Below, piece by piece: positions 1-11,935 of a DNA stretch of 64,000 bases. Position numbers and translations under genes: made by a program. The notes beneath the pieces were generated by a model. It was given only the letters and a program-made list of their open reading frames with translations, made no database searches and was not told where the DNA came from. The stretch is from Castor canadensis (Eukaryota > Chordata > Mammalia > Rodentia > Castoridae): the NCBI RefSeq assembly GCF_047511655.1, contig NC_133392.1:89645042-89709041 (forward strand). Direction: 5' to 3'. Position 1 is the stretch's first letter. Each line of letters opens with the position of its first letter.

Positions 1-1066
1 TGCACCCAGGGTTTCCCCAAGGAACATCTGCAGAAGCACTGATGCTGTGACTGGAACTGCTGCAGTGCCCTCTACCAGTCATGTAGGGGGAAATCTTGAG
101 GACTGTACAGCTGAACCAAGTATTTTAAAAGCTTGATTTAGAGGCTCTGCCCCTACAAGGGCACCAGGGGAAGTCTCCCCTGGATCTTGGAAAGATTCCA
201 AAGTTCAAGGTGAGTGAGGTTCCTCAACACTACAGATCTGGAAATGGAGAGGAACATACTGATGTCATTTCCAAGTTCAGAGGCCACCAAGACTCTTACT
301 TACACAAGACTAACTCTGGATGTGCTAGGGCGAAATTCCAGGGTGGTCTTTTATAAGGTATTTTCATCTTATTTCTAACCCTTTGCTGTTTTCTAAGAGC
401 TTCTCTTATCCCTTCACCTGACAACAGTTTGGACATCTCTCTCAACAAGCAGCTTCTTTGTGCCTTTCCTCCCTCCTTGGAAGAGGTTAACAGGGTGAGG
501 TGCTGCCTCTCGGCAGCCCACCAGGAGAGGACCCCTTGCTTTGAGACTGATAAAAATGCAGGGTTCCTCCCACTGGAAGGGTCTGGGTTGTTACAGAGCT
601 TACATCCTGAGTTCCTATGCAGCATCACAGGGAAAGGGGTTACAATTAGGGGAATAAAAAGAGCCTAACATGTGCCAGCAGTAACATCAGACAAAGGAAT
701 TACCCTCTGCACATCTCATGATATCTGCCAAAGACAGCTGAAGCTTCCCTAATGTAGAACAAAATAACTTTTAGTGAAATAGTCCACAATCAATAAATAC
801 ATCATTTATTAAGTGCCAATGACGTATCTAACTTTGAGTTATGTGTGTTGATTTTATTCCATCCTTCATAGGAATTTAATGGCTGAAGGGTTATTATTTC
901 CATTTTACAGATGAAGAAACAGACTCAGCCATAGAAAATAGCTTGCCAGTGTCATGCAGTGAAGTGGGAGAGCTGTCATTCTCTTTATCACTTCATTATG
1001 CTTGTTCAGATAATTACTATTGATCACTAACCACCAAAGCACAGAGAATTACCACTTTGAACTAAC
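1..1066 (-). other. CLCA1: CLCA1 intron 1 (partial)
   Basis: This is sequence downstream of the CLCA1 exon 1 donor on the minus strand. No further CLCA1 exon is visible, so exon 2 must lie left of the window. Around 860-970 there is a MIR-like core (fragment resembling 'ccattttacagatgaagaaac'). The open frames at 296-628 and 429-668 overlap on opposite strands and match no family I recognise. Confidence 0.7.
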
Positions 1067-1228
1067 CTTTATTTGTTGAATGAGGGCTTCATCCTCTGAC
1101 ACATTGGGGTCAATTGCAATGATGATGCCTTCATAGCCGTTGTTGTTCAGCTGAATGAGAGAATCGCTCAGGACCCCTTCTAGAAGGTGAAGGATCAAGA
1201 TGAAGACAGAAGTCTTCAATGACCCCAT
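1067..1228 (-). CDS. CLCA1: CLCA1 coding exon 1 (calcium-activated chloride channel regulator 1)
   Basis: The minus strand reads ATG at 1228-1226, then 54 codons without a stop, ending in CAAATAAAG followed by the donor gttagt (1066-1061). The peptide begins [18 protein letters not shown], a hydrophobic signal peptide. It continues with [13 protein letters not shown] and IDPNV, the N-terminal signature of CLCA1. CLCA1 is a secreted, self-cleaving metalloprotease of goblet and other mucosal cells; it stabilises the TMEM16A chloride channel and promotes mucus production (family knowledge). The start was chosen because the ATG directly precedes the signal peptide and no earlier in-frame coding similarity is seen. 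Only this exon is in the window. The choice of CLCA1 over CLCA4 rests on the close match of the signal peptide region and on gene order after CLCA2. Confidence 0.9.
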
Positions 1229-1330
1229 TGCTGTAAATCTCTCCCAATTTCTCTCTGAAAAATGTTGGTTAAGGAGGCACGGAGGTGCCTTTCTTTACCT
1301 GTGTGTGTATATATATACATCTTTGAAAAT
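1229..1330 (-). promoter_or_regulatory. CLCA1: CLCA1 5'UTR and candidate TATA element
   Basis: An alternating TATATATATA run lies at 1308-1317, about 80 bases upstream of the CLCA1 start codon on the minus strand. That spacing would fit a TATA box with a short 5'UTR. It could equally be part of the adjoining TG/TA simple repeat (1301-1317). No transcription start is proven here. Confidence 0.3.
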
Positions 1331-1935
1331 GTATTTTTTGAGTTCAAAAGGAGTATTGGGCTTTGCCAGATCCTGGAGTGAGGGTGGGGGAGTTCCACAC
1401 CCAGTTCTCTAGAAAGACTCACCCTTGACAAGCAGCTTGGCCATTGAAAGATGTGTTTACTTACAAATATTTGCGCAGTGAGTGACATTGACCCACCTAA
1501 CACCAACACCTCCATTCCTTGGCTGCCCAACAGAGGCTTCACTGCTTTGCATTTTCAATAAGTGCAAGCCACGAATCCAGTTTTCCCCCAGGGTGGTCTT
1601 TATTTTCATCCTCGTTGACTTTGACATAACTTCAGTGCTTCTCGATGTTCCCCTTAGAAAATCTACTTGCACCAAAAATAATTTAGATGGTATTGAATAT
1701 TTTTTAGTGGAGAGAAAATATTTTCATCTCATTTCCAAAGCAAACTCCGTCAAGTTTCATTAGCACACCTCTGTTTTATCTACCAGCCAATCAAGTTTAA
1801 ATTAATAACATTAACTTTGCTGAAATTAAATATCACCAGAACATCAATTATGGGCTGTCAGCTACTGCACAGATTTGTTTTAAGTTCACAAAAACTCAGA
1901 TGAAAGCCCAAATTGGCCCTCCACATTCAATTACT
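1331..1935. other. CLCA1 upstream region, nothing recognised
   Basis: This is the 5' flank of CLCA1. I see no family-level repeat and no convincing coding exon; open frames on both strands overlap each other. Confidence 0.4.
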
Positions 1936-1939
1936 AGGG

Positions 1940-2700
1940 AATAGAAATACCTGAAGAAATGTTCTACATTCTTAGTCATAAAGGAATTACAAATCCAAAT
2001 GACATTGAGATTCCACCTTACCCCAGTCAGAATGGCTAGCATCAAGAAAACAAATGACAAATGCTGGTGAACCTTTCACACTGTTGGTGGGAATGTAGAT
2101 TAGTGTAGGCATGATGTAGATCAGTATAGACTTCTTCAAAAAGCTACATAGAGAATACCATGTGATCCTGCTTTACTACCCCTGGGCATATAACCAAAGG
2201 AATGTAAGTCAGGATGCAGTAGAAACACCTGCACACTCAAGTTTATTGTAGTAGTATTCACATCAGCCTAAATGCCTGTCAACTAATAAAATGGATAAAG
2301 AAAATGTGGTATTTATACACAGTGGAATAATATTCAGCCATAAAGAAGAATGAAATTATGTCATTTGCAGGAAAATGGATGGAACTAGAGGTCATCATGT
2401 TAGGCAAAATAAGTCAGGCTCAGGAAGACAAATATCACACGTTGTCTCTTATATGTGAAATCTAGACATATATGTATATATGTTACATGAATGTATAAGG
2501 GGGCCTGTTTGTGGGGGGGAAAGTGGGAGTGGGAAAAGAAAAGTTGATGAGGGGGTAAAATATGATTGAAGTACATTGTGGTGCATGAGAATAACCCAAT
2601 GAAACACACTAAAATTGAAAGGGGGTGTAAAGGAGCTAAGAAAGCAATAGAGAGATGACCAAAGTGCATTATAAACATGTGTGGAAATAGCATGGTTACT
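1940..2700 (+). mobile_element. L1 LINE 3' end (ORF2 tail and 3'UTR), degenerate
   Basis: The plus strand carries the standard L1 ORF2 3' text, including the stretches encoding the region around 'ttggtgggaatgtagatta' and 'aatattcagccataaag'. An AG-rich 3'UTR follows. The frame is broken, so this is a dead 5'-truncated copy. Confidence 0.75.
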
Positions 2701-4169
2701 GTGACATAGCATGTTCTATATGAAATTCAGCCATGCTGTTGCATGTGAGGTAATATGTTCTCTCTCCATTGTATTCCATTGTAAAAACATACAATGTACT
2801 TGCCATCTACTGCTGGTGAACATTTGATTTATTTCCAGTTTGGGGTATTATGAATAAAGTTGCCATGGCTGTAAGCATTGATTTCAGTGGGGTGTATTTC
2901 AAGAGTGGATTGTTGGGTAAGAGGTTATACGTATATCTAGTCACCACAACTCTCCTTTGACCAATACTTTCATCAGGATGTGTCTTTTGTGACTAGACCT
3001 GACTTGAGTTTCCTTCTATGTCCTTGTAGAATCCAGTTTGAGCAAGAATACTATCAGTTCAGGGAAATTCCCCATGCTTGACAGGTGACGTCTTTATCTT
3101 GGCACATTTCCTGTAAGAACCTCATTAAGTCAGTTTCTCTAGAAATCCCTTCTTCTTCATGTTTCCTATTAGTAATTTTCTATCCACTGACCCCACCCTG
3201 CTCCTTGGTAATAAGTCCCTACTTTCTCATTGGAGCGGGAGTTAAATTAAGTTCAATGTCTCTTTTCTAGCACAGGACTCCACTGTATTACCCCTTCCAC
3301 CCCATCTTAACAATGTTTGGATGTCGCAAACACTTTCTAAAGTGCTTGTACCCGTTGTTCCACGTTTTGCCCAAACATTGTGCTTTCAGTATTTTTCATT
3401 TCATCCATCCTCTTAGTGGTAGAGTCATACTGCTCTGTGGTTTTGAATTGAATTTTTCCTGATGATTAATGTTGTTAAGCACCACATACTTCTTGGCTGT
3501 GTGGATATCTTCTTTTGTGAAATGCTTGTTCAAGTCTTTATGCCCAATTTTAAGTTGTGTTGTCTTTTTCTTAGTAATCTAGAAATTTATAGATTTTGGA
3601 TATTAAGTCTTTTCCTGGGTTTACGTAATGCAAGTATCTCCTCCCAGTTTGTGACTTGTCTTAATAGTTAGTATTCTTGGATGAACAGAGGCTTTGTATT
3701 TTAGTGAATCCAATTTAATCTTTTATGTGCAGTGTTTTTGTGTCATATATAAGACAGTTTTCCCAAGATCTCGAAAATATTATGACAGATTATATCCTAG
3801 AAGCTTCATTGTTTTACCTTTACCACTTTCAGCATTGTGGTATATGATCTATCTTAAATTATTTTTTCTAATGGTTAGAGGTAAGATTCAAGGTTTTTGT
3901 TTTGTGTCATTTTTTCCTATTCTGGATAGCTGATAGTCCCAGATCATTTATTGAAAAGACCATAATTTTCCTCACTGAATTACAGTTGTGCTTTTGTTGT
4001 GAATGAAGTGACTGCAGATGCACAGGTGTGAGTCTGAATTCTCTGTGATTTCCTGTTCCATTGGTGCATGTGACGATCCATTCCTCAAGAGCATCTTAAT
4101 TACTGCCACTGTGGAAGTCTTGATATCTGGTAGTATAAGCACTCCAGATCAATTTTTTAGATTATTTGG

Positions 4170-4385
4170 GTATTTTAGGTGCATTTTTTGGGGGGTACTG
4201 GGGTTTGAATTCAGGGCCTGCACTTTAAACCACTTCCCCAGTCCTTTTTTGTGTGTGATGATTTTTTCCAAGATAGTGTCTTGTGAACTATTTACCTGGG
4301 CTGGCTTCGAATCATGATCCTCCTGATCTCTGCCTCCTGAGTAGCTAGGATTACAGGTGTGAGCCACCAGTGCCTGGCTTTTCAA
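4170..4385 (-). mobile_element. Composite B1/ID-type SINE, antisense
   Basis: The left part has the antisense tRNA-like ID signature ('ggtactggggtttgaattc'). The right part has the antisense 7SL/B1 signature ('gtagctaggattacaggtg'). The two halves lie in the same orientation as one composite element. Confidence 0.75.
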
Positions 4386-5094
4386 TATAAAACTTAAAAT
4401 CAGCTTATCAATTTCAATAAAAAGCCTGATGGGTTTGGTAGGATTGCACTGGATTTATAGATCAGTTTTGAGTATTTGAATATTGAATCTGTATCTAAGG
4501 CTTATCTTTTCACTAAGTTTTATTTAATTTGTCTTAACTATAATTTGTGATTTTGGGGGTAGAGGCCTTATGCATCTTTCACTAATTTATTTCTAGGTGT
4601 TTTGTTACAGTGGCTATTGTAAGTGATATTTTTATAAAATTTCATTTTCTTTTTGTTCATTGCTGATATATGAAAATGTAATAGATTTTTATGTATCGGC
4701 CTTAAATTCATTGATCTTGCTAAGATTGCTTATTTTTAGTACTTTGTAGATTGTTTTGTATATTATACATACATCGTCATGTTATCTGTGAATTGTAACT
4801 TGTTTACTCCTTTTCCAATCTTAAATGTTGCTTCCTTTTCTTACTGCACTAGCAAGACCTCCAGTGTGATACTGAATATAGGTGGAGAGAATGGATACTT
4901 TTTTCTTGTTCTCAATCTCAGAGAACATTCCTAAGTGTTCCATATTTTACAATTAAGTATTATCCAGAAATACTTTGTAAAGACCTATATCAGATTTTAA
5001 AAATAGCCCGTATTCTTAGTTTTCAAAGAATTCTTTTTAAAAATTATTGAATTACATTAAATAGTTCATTTTTTTAATGCTTTCTTCTTTTCTT

Positions 5095-5325
5095 TTTTTG
5101 TCAGTATTGGCATTGAACTAAGGGCCTTGCACTTGCTAGGCAAACTTTCTACAACTTGAAGCCCCAAATGTTTCTTATGTATCTATTAGGATGATTATAT
5201 AATTTTTCTTTTTTACTCTGACAATATGGTGAGCTATGTAGATTTGTTTTTCACTAGGAAGGAGCCCAGGGCCTTGCCCATGCTAGGCAAGCACTTTACT
5301 GCTGAGCTACATCTTAGAATAAATT
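5095..5325 (-). mobile_element. Two ID-type SINE fragments, antisense
   Basis: Fragments at about 5100-5165 and 5240-5325 both read antisense to the tRNA-derived ID consensus ('gggccttgcacttgctaggc' and 'ttgcccatgctaggcaagca'). They are diverged and partial. Confidence 0.6.
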
Positions 5326-5468
5326 GTACTTGGTCATGATGTAACATCCTTTTCAATTTGTTAATATTTGAGGTAGGATTTTCACATTTATGTTCATGAG
5401 AAGGATTGGTCTGCACTTTTCCTTTTCTGCAATGTCCTTGCTAAGTGTTAATATCAAGAATATTCTGG

Positions 5469-5530
5469 GGGGTGGGGGAGAAATGACCCAAACAATATAT
5501 GCACATGTGAATAAATGAACAACAACAAAA
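5469..5530 (+). mobile_element. 62-bp L1 3'-end micro-insertion with target-site duplication
   Basis: The inserted text resembles the very 3' end of the younger L1s in this window (compare the G-rich run, 'atgacccaa' and 'gcacatatgaataa' at about 45025-45080) and ends in a CAACAAAA-type A-rich tail. Near-identical 16-17 bp direct repeats flank it, at 5453-5468 and 5531-5547. They differ by one inserted A. This is what target-primed reverse transcription of an almost fully truncated L1 would leave. Confidence 0.7.
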
Positions 5531-6329
5531 ATCAAAGAATATTCTGGTCTCATATATTGAGTTGAGAAGTGTTTCTTCTTTTTCTATTTTCTGGAATAGT
5601 TTGTATAAGACTATTTTTAATTTTTAAAATTTCCTTTGGATCTGCTGTAGTTTCATCATACAAGTTTTGAAATGCCATATTTTAATTATTACTCAGTTCC
5701 AAATATTTTTCAATTTTCATCGTGAATTCTTTTTTAATTTATAGGTTAAATAGAAGCATATTGCTTAATTTCCAAACATTTGGGACTTCTCTAACTGATC
5801 CATTACTGATTTCTAATATAATTCCCCTGAAGTCAGAAAACATACTTGGGGAATTAAGTCCTTTGGAATTTGTTCACATTTGTATTGTGCAATAGATTTA
5901 TGATCTATTTTGGCAAAATCCTGTATTGCATTTGAGAAATATATATTCTGCATTTGTTGAGTATAGTATTCTATACATACCAATTAGGCCAATGTAGTTA
6001 ACCATATTATTCAAATTTTCTCTATTTTTAAATCAATTTCTTATCTGCTTGTTTTTTAGTTACAGAGAGAGAGATGTAAAAACACCCAATTATGACTGTG
6101 GATTTGTCTATTTTCCCTCCCTCCCTCCCTTCCTTCCTTCCTTTCTTCCTATTCAAGATTATATGTAATTATCATTGCAACATGTCTTTCTATCTCTCTT
6201 AAGATCCCTTTCTTCATGTCTTTTTGTCATATTAGCTATGATATACTTGTATTTTTGAATACTGAAAAACTTAAAGAAAATTTAGTAAAACATAAGTATG
6301 CTAGTGCAATGCCTGGCACAAGATATTCA

Positions 6330-6845
6330 TTCAATTAACAAAGAATCTCTATATTACGCAGGTGACAGTGTGAAGCAGAGGTGGTGCCCCCTAGTGTTGC
6401 AACTCTTGTACAGGATCTCTGGATGCCAGGACCCTTAGCCTCCACAGCGAGTGTTACACTCTCACGCCTCAGATATTGGGATATGCAGTACTTCTCTCTC
6501 ACCTCAGATATTGGTATCCATTGAGCTTTGATAGGTGGCAGCAAGTGTTACAGATTTTGTGCTTTGGGGATTAGGCACAGGGTACTTGACAGCTGCAGTG
6601 CCAAGTGGTATAGCTTTCTTCCTTTGGCCAGGGTCCATTTTCATCTTTCTAGCTCTCCCCACCACTGCCAGTTCTAGCCGGGCCATTTCAGCTCTGATGC
6701 ACCCCTGCTGCTGGCTCTCAGTATTGCAGGTACCGCTATTGGCTCGGCTGCTGTTCTTGCTGTTGGCCCCCATTGGCTGCCGCTGTTGCCAACTCCGCTC
6801 CTTTGGGGACTGCTCACACCACCCCAACTACTTTTGTTTCTGCTG

Positions 6846-6898
<53 letters not shown>

Positions 6899-7540
6899 GT
6901 ATTACCAGTTTAGCTGTTCTACTAGTGATGAAAATCAAAAGCAGGCAAGAAAGAGCACTCGAGGAAGCTTTCTTTGGATCTAATGTTGCAATACCAGAAG
7001 GCAACATAGAGGGTGTCTCACATTATATAATCAGAAAGGGTGTGATAAAGGTGGCTGCACCAATCAAGGCAGTCCCCTCATGCAAATGGAGGATTGTGTT
7101 TGTACCAGTCATGGCAGAGTCCCTGTCACAAATCATGACAATCCTTTATGCAAGTGAAAGATCTTCTACTGGGTCACCAAGGGAAGAAAGTGCTCCCTAT
7201 CTGGCCTGGGTAGAAGTAGTTGCAGGGTCTTCTAGAGTTCACCAAGCCTTGGCAGCAAAGATTCCAGTGCAAGCTGCTTGCTGGGGCAGTGCCTTCAGGA
7301 GCCAGAGTCATGTTTTGGGTTCATAGGGGCTGGTAATGGCATGAGAGGATTGCAGCTGCCTGACTGGCAGTCGTTAGATCAAGGCAGCCAGGGCCCCAGG
7401 GAAGGGTCTAACAGCTGTCAATTACACTGTTCAATAGCTCCAGCCCCCAACACCATAGCTTATGTAAAGGAAAAATCAACATTAAAAGGGGCATTTACAA
7501 TAATGGCTCATTATTGTCATTAACAGTCTTTAACGATGCT
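6330..7540. other. Unidentified, relatively GC-rich segment with internal (CT)n
   Basis: This stretch is less AT-rich than its L1 neighbours and matches no repeat family or exon that I can name. It includes a local near-duplication ('cctcagatattgg' at about 6467 and 6503). It also includes a plus-strand open frame of 263 codons (6535-7326), which is kept open partly by the (CT)n tract. Possible explanations are an unrecognised LTR element or ordinary intergenic DNA. Confidence 0.35.
6848..6894. repeat. (CT)n microsatellite
   Basis: An uninterrupted TC dinucleotide run of about 47 bases. Confidence 0.97.
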
Positions 7541-7825
7541 TAACTCCTGTCCCAAGGAAAGGTGGGCCCCTACCTTCTGTTTCACTCCTTTCCTTCCACT
7601 TATCCAGTACGTAGCTTTGGAGAGATAAATGGGAGAAAAGCTAACAAGATGGCTAGGCTTTATGTCAGACGTCATAGCATCCTGAATGCTCAAGGCATAA
7701 TTTAAAAATGAGATGCTTAAGAAACAATGCCAGCTCTTTGCTATGTAGAGCCTCAATATGATTCCTGGTCCACTTCTCTTCATTTCACTATTCCACTTAG
7801 TAAGGTCATAATAAAAAAGCATTCA

Positions 7826-8130
7826 TACATTATTGGTGGGAGAAAAAAATGGTGGAAATATTTTGGAGGGCAATATTCATCAAAATGTAAGTGGTGTTGC
7901 TTTAACGTAGCTATTTCAGTCCTAGAAATTTATCCTACAGACATGTAAGGTGCACAAGTTTTTGTGTACAAAGGACAAGCTCACACAGATTTATGAAATT
8001 ATATATACAAAAACATCACATAAAGCCTACTTTACATAAGCAAGAAATTGAACTACCCAAATGCCTATTAATAAAGAAATAAATAAGCTTATTTAACCCT
8101 TATTTTATGTATTGCATCTTATATATCTAT
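7826..8130 (+). mobile_element. Diverged L1 3' fragment
   Basis: The text has the ORF2 3'-terminal pattern ('tattggtgggagaaa', 'aacgtagctatttcagtcct', 'acccaaatgcctattaata') in sense orientation, with frame loss. The preceding 7541-7825 holds nothing I recognise. Confidence 0.5.
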
Positions 8131-8194
8131 ATTTTTTTAAAATAAGAACATATTATTTTATAATTGAAGTAAAATTATGAATAAAAATAAAATA

Positions 8195-8405
8195 CTAACC
8201 AGGCTTAGGCTTGTAATCCTATCTACTAGGGAAGCAAGGATCAGGAGGATCTTGGTTTGAGACCAGCTTAGGCAAATAGTTCTCAAGAACCTATCTCAAA
8301 AATACTCAACACAAATAAGGGCTGGCTGAGTAGTTCAAGTTGTAGAGCATCTACCTGGCAAGCATGAAACCCTGAGTTCAAATCCCAGTACTGTCAAAAA
8401 ATAAA
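8195..8405 (+). mobile_element. Composite B1-plus-ID SINE
   Basis: The 7SL-like left part ('cttgtaatcctatctacta', 'gatcaggaggatc') is joined to a tRNA-like right part ('tagagcatctacctggcaag', 'gagttcaaatcccagtac') and ends in an A-rich tail. The right part retains A-box and B-box-like text of an RNA polymerase III promoter. Confidence 0.85.
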
Positions 8406-8419
8406 TAAAATTAAAACTT

Positions 8420-9160
8420 AATAAAATACTGGACTGAGGGCCATCACTCTGAAATCCTAACATGCAACGTAAGGATGACAGTACTGTCTTCTCTATTGTT
8501 AGTCTATTCTTCCTTTTTCTTTACCCCTCCTTTTCACTCTCTTGTTTGCCTTTTATCTGTTTCATGCTCTTGATTCTTTATTCCCATATGGGTGAGGAGG
8601 AATAGCAAATCAATTTGAAAATTATTCCTTTTGGAAGTTTGTTCATTTATATTGCTTCTGCTTCACAGAGCCTGGGAGACAGAAGCAACTGGGCAGCTTT
8701 CTCCTCTCTGTGTCTTGAGGCAATTATTCTAATAAAGCAGCTTTTTGATAAGATTCAGTGAGGGAAATAAAATGGTTACCATCTGGATCCCTCTCCACCC
8801 ATCCCAGGTGTCATCTTGCTGATAATAGTCTAATCTAAGGGCAGGAGGGATTTATGGGCTAGGAATTTCTTAGGGACAAGCTCTAATCAACTCTACACAT
8901 ATGTGTCTATGCCCTCAAATGCTTCTCTATCATCATACATTCTGTGACCTGTGTCCCTAACTTCCATGTTTTATCTTCTCTCTTTCTTTATGCCTGATCT
9001 GGGATTTTACAACTTCCTATGATACACATGAGAAGTCAGATTATGTTTTCTTTCATAGCCTACCACTCATCTGACTTCCATCTGCCCCTACTCCCTGCAT
9101 TTTGCATCCACAAATCTTAACACATAATGCAGTACCCACCCAACTTTATGTACATACTCC
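8420..9160. other. Intergenic, nothing recognised
   Basis: Apart from a possible B1 remnant just after 8420, no coding, RNA or repeat signature could be identified. Confidence 0.4.
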
Positions 9161-9705
9161 TTTATTTTTTCATCAGGTGACTTTTCTTTCTTTTTTTTGA
9201 AAAATAGCTCGATTAAGATATAATTCATGTGGTATACAGTTTACCCATTTAAAGTGTAAAATTGAATGCTTTTTAGTTGTTCACATAGTTGTGCAGCTAT
9301 TACCACAACCAATTTTAGAACATTTGCATCATCCAAAGAAGAAAACTCCATAACCATTAATAGTTATTCTCAAATCCACCTTCCTCACCAAGACCTAGAC
9401 CTTAGGTGGTCCCTTATCCACTTTAGATCTCTATGTATTTGTCTATTCTCGACATTTTTAATATTCCTCCTAACTCTAATTATGTATACTTTGGCCAACT
9501 ACTTCCTATCTCTCACTAGCCCTCTCCCAACCATCCAACCCCCTAATAAGCACCATTCTACTCTACTTCCATGACAGATCTACTTTTTTTAGATCCTACA
9601 TATGAGTGAGATCATGCAGTATCTCTGTCTTTCTATGCCTGGCTCACAGTAATGTTCTCTAGTCTCATGCTGGAGAACAGGGTAATCCTGGTCACAAATG
9701 AAGGG

Positions 9706-9753
<48 letters not shown>

Positions 9754-9990
9754 CTGTAATATTCCATTTATGTACCATAATTCCTTTACCTAGCCAGCCG
9801 CTGATGGACTTAAGCTGATTCCATATGTTGACTATTGTGAACAATGCTATAAACATGGGAGTGCAGAAGTTTCTTTAACACACTGATTTCATTTCCATTG
9901 ACTTATACCCAATAGGAGGATTGTTGGATCATATGGTAGTCTAATTTTTAATTTTGTGAGAAAACTCCATGCTGTTTTCCAAAATGTATA
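9161..9990 (-). mobile_element. Old L1 (L1M-like), antisense, left part
   Basis: The text matches the reverse complement of old mammalian L1 3' sequence ('acccatttaaagtgtaaaat', 'tgtgcagctattaccacaac'). It is split by the MaLR element at 9992-11935 and resumes at 11936, since both flanks read on as one L1. Confidence 0.75.
9707..9752. repeat. (TG)n microsatellite
   Basis: A perfect TG run of about 46 bases inside the old L1. Confidence 0.97.
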
Positions 9991-9991
9991 T

Positions 9992-10170
9992 TGCTATGGT
10001 TTGGATAGTAGCTTTCTCCACCACCAAAAAACTCATGTTTTGAAAGGTTGGTCCTCAGCTGGTGGCACCATTTGGGGAGGTTCTGGAAATTTTAGGAGGT
10101 GGGAACTAGCTAGAGGAAGTAGGTCACTGGGCACTGGGGCATGTCTTTGAGGTCTGCATTTTATCCTGGG

Positions 10171-10245
<75 letters not shown>

Positions 10246-11935
10246 CTCGTTCAGAATGAGAGTAGTAGCCTCTGCTACCATGATGTTCTGTCTCACCATA
10301 GGCCCAAAGTCAATGGAGCCAAGGACTATGGACTGAAACCTCTAAAGCTGTGAGATAAAATTAATCTTTTCTCTTTTTTAAGTTGTTTTGTCAAGTATTC
10401 TGTCACAGAGGTACAAAAGTGACTAACATAGAAAATTGGTACCAGAGAAGTTGTTGCTGTTTAATAACTGGCTTAATAACCTGACTGTGTGGTTCTTAAG
10501 CCTTTGAAACTGTTTTTTAGGAGGCATTTGGAAAAGTTTGGAGAAGTAGGCTAGAAAAAGTCCTACAATGCTATAAGCAGAGAACCTAATGGTCAGTTCT
10601 GGTGGGAGCTAAGAAGACCAGAATGCCAATGTAAGTGCAAACAATAAAGACTGAGTTTTGGTAGGAACAAGGATTTTATTGTATCAATAAGGTCTCAAGC
10701 ATTCTGTAAAGGACTAAACTTATTTGAAAGAATTTACCTTGAGAAGAGAGTGTCTCAGGGCACTTGGCTGGCACAGGACACCTAGGAAATGTTTTCCCCA
10801 GGATTCATTTCACTATGCTCAGCAGCCTAGGCACTCAGAGGGCAATGCAGCAATAACCCAAAAGGTCCAGCTGTCACTCTAGCTGGGACAGTTCTAGGTG
10901 TCATCTATGTAATGCTGGTTTTGCAGGTATGCAAAGTGAAATTTATGGGGTCATGGAGGCCTCTACCAAGATTTCAAAGGAAAGAATGGGAGGCCAGGCA
11001 ATGTATGACAAGGAGGCAGCCTCTGAAAGGGTGAGGCATGAAGATGTGAGAGTGAAGTCTAAGCTGCAATGGAGACCATAAGGATATAAGAGATTCCAGA
11101 AACATGGAATACCTGTCTCAGAAAACCACAGGCAAAGAGTGGAGTCAACCCAAGAGCAAGGCCTGTGGGCTACAAATGGCAAGGCATGGGAGCAAGATGC
11201 CAAAGATTGTTGGAGCTCACACCATGAGACCACAGGCCCCATATGCCAGACATGGAAATACAGGACTTAGTGTTTTCCTTGTTGACTTTTGGTCTTGCTT
11301 TGGTCTGATTCTTCCTTTCTATTCTTCTATTCTTTCTATTCTCCCTGATATTCCTAACTTTTGGAATGGGAATATTTGCTCTGTGGTATCTTGGAAGCAT
11401 GTAACTTGTTTTATTATATAGGTGTTCACAGCTAAGAGTTTAAGTCTCAGAGGAGATTTTGAACTGGGCTTTTGAGCAATGTAGAACTGTTAATGGCTGT
11501 GAGGACTCTTGGAGATGAACTGAATGCATTTTGAATTGTGAGAGAGGCATGAACCTTTGTGGGGGAGGGGTAGAACGTTGTGGTTTGAATATGTAGTGTT
11601 CTCCCAAAACTTTCATATATTGGAGACTAGAGGTACAATCCTGGGAAGTTCCAGAAATTTCAGGAGGTGAGACTTAGCTAGAGGACATAGTTCTCTGGGG
11701 GGGCGGGTGTCCTTGGAAACTGTAGCATGTCTTGCCCCCCACTTCCTGTTCACCATGAGGTGAATTGCCTCTGACACCCACTGCCATAGTATTCTGCCTC
11801 ACCAGGGGCCCAGAATTAGCAGAGCCAAGGACTGTGAATTGAAGTCTCTGAAACTGAGAGCTAAACTCAATCTTTCTTCCTTTTATGTTGTTTTGTCAGG
11901 TATTTTGTTGCAGCAATGCAACAGTGACTAATACA
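9992..11935 (+). mobile_element. MaLR (ERVL-type) element with two LTRs and short internal region
   Basis: Two related LTR-like blocks, about 9992-10428 and 11577-11935, flank about 1.15 kb. Both begin with TG and text like 'tatggtttg' or 'gtggtttgaat'. They share 'aggaggtg..act-agctagagga' and 'agccaaggact', and end near 'gtgactaa(ta)ca' after 'gttgttttgtca.gtatt'. The internal part starts with a 'ttggtaccagagaa' stretch typical of MaLR internals. There is no gag, pol or env reading frame. The left LTR has gained a TC/TG microsatellite. It interrupts an old antisense L1. Confidence 0.75.
10172..10242. repeat. (TC)n(TG)n compound microsatellite
   Basis: A TC run to about 10215 followed directly by a TG run to 10242, inside the left MaLR LTR. 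Confidence 0.97.

Larger units (their letters stand above)
2740..6110 (-). mobile_element. Old L1 LINE mosaic, antisense
   Basis: The plus strand reads like the reverse complement of L1 ORF2 over most of this stretch, for example around 3440-3660, 4430-5030 and 5560-6060. It is heavily diverged with many stops and is interrupted by SINEs at 4170-4385, 5095-5325 and a tiny L1 insertion at 5469-5530. The part 2960-3300 is not clearly assigned. A small CCCT/CCTT tract sits at about 6115-6150. Confidence 0.6.

Noticed and set aside
6535-7326. 263-codon plus-strand open frame
   Set aside because: It spans a (CT)n run giving a Ser-Leu repeat, has no recognisable domain and no splice or codon-bias support. 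Kept only as a finding about the unidentified segment.
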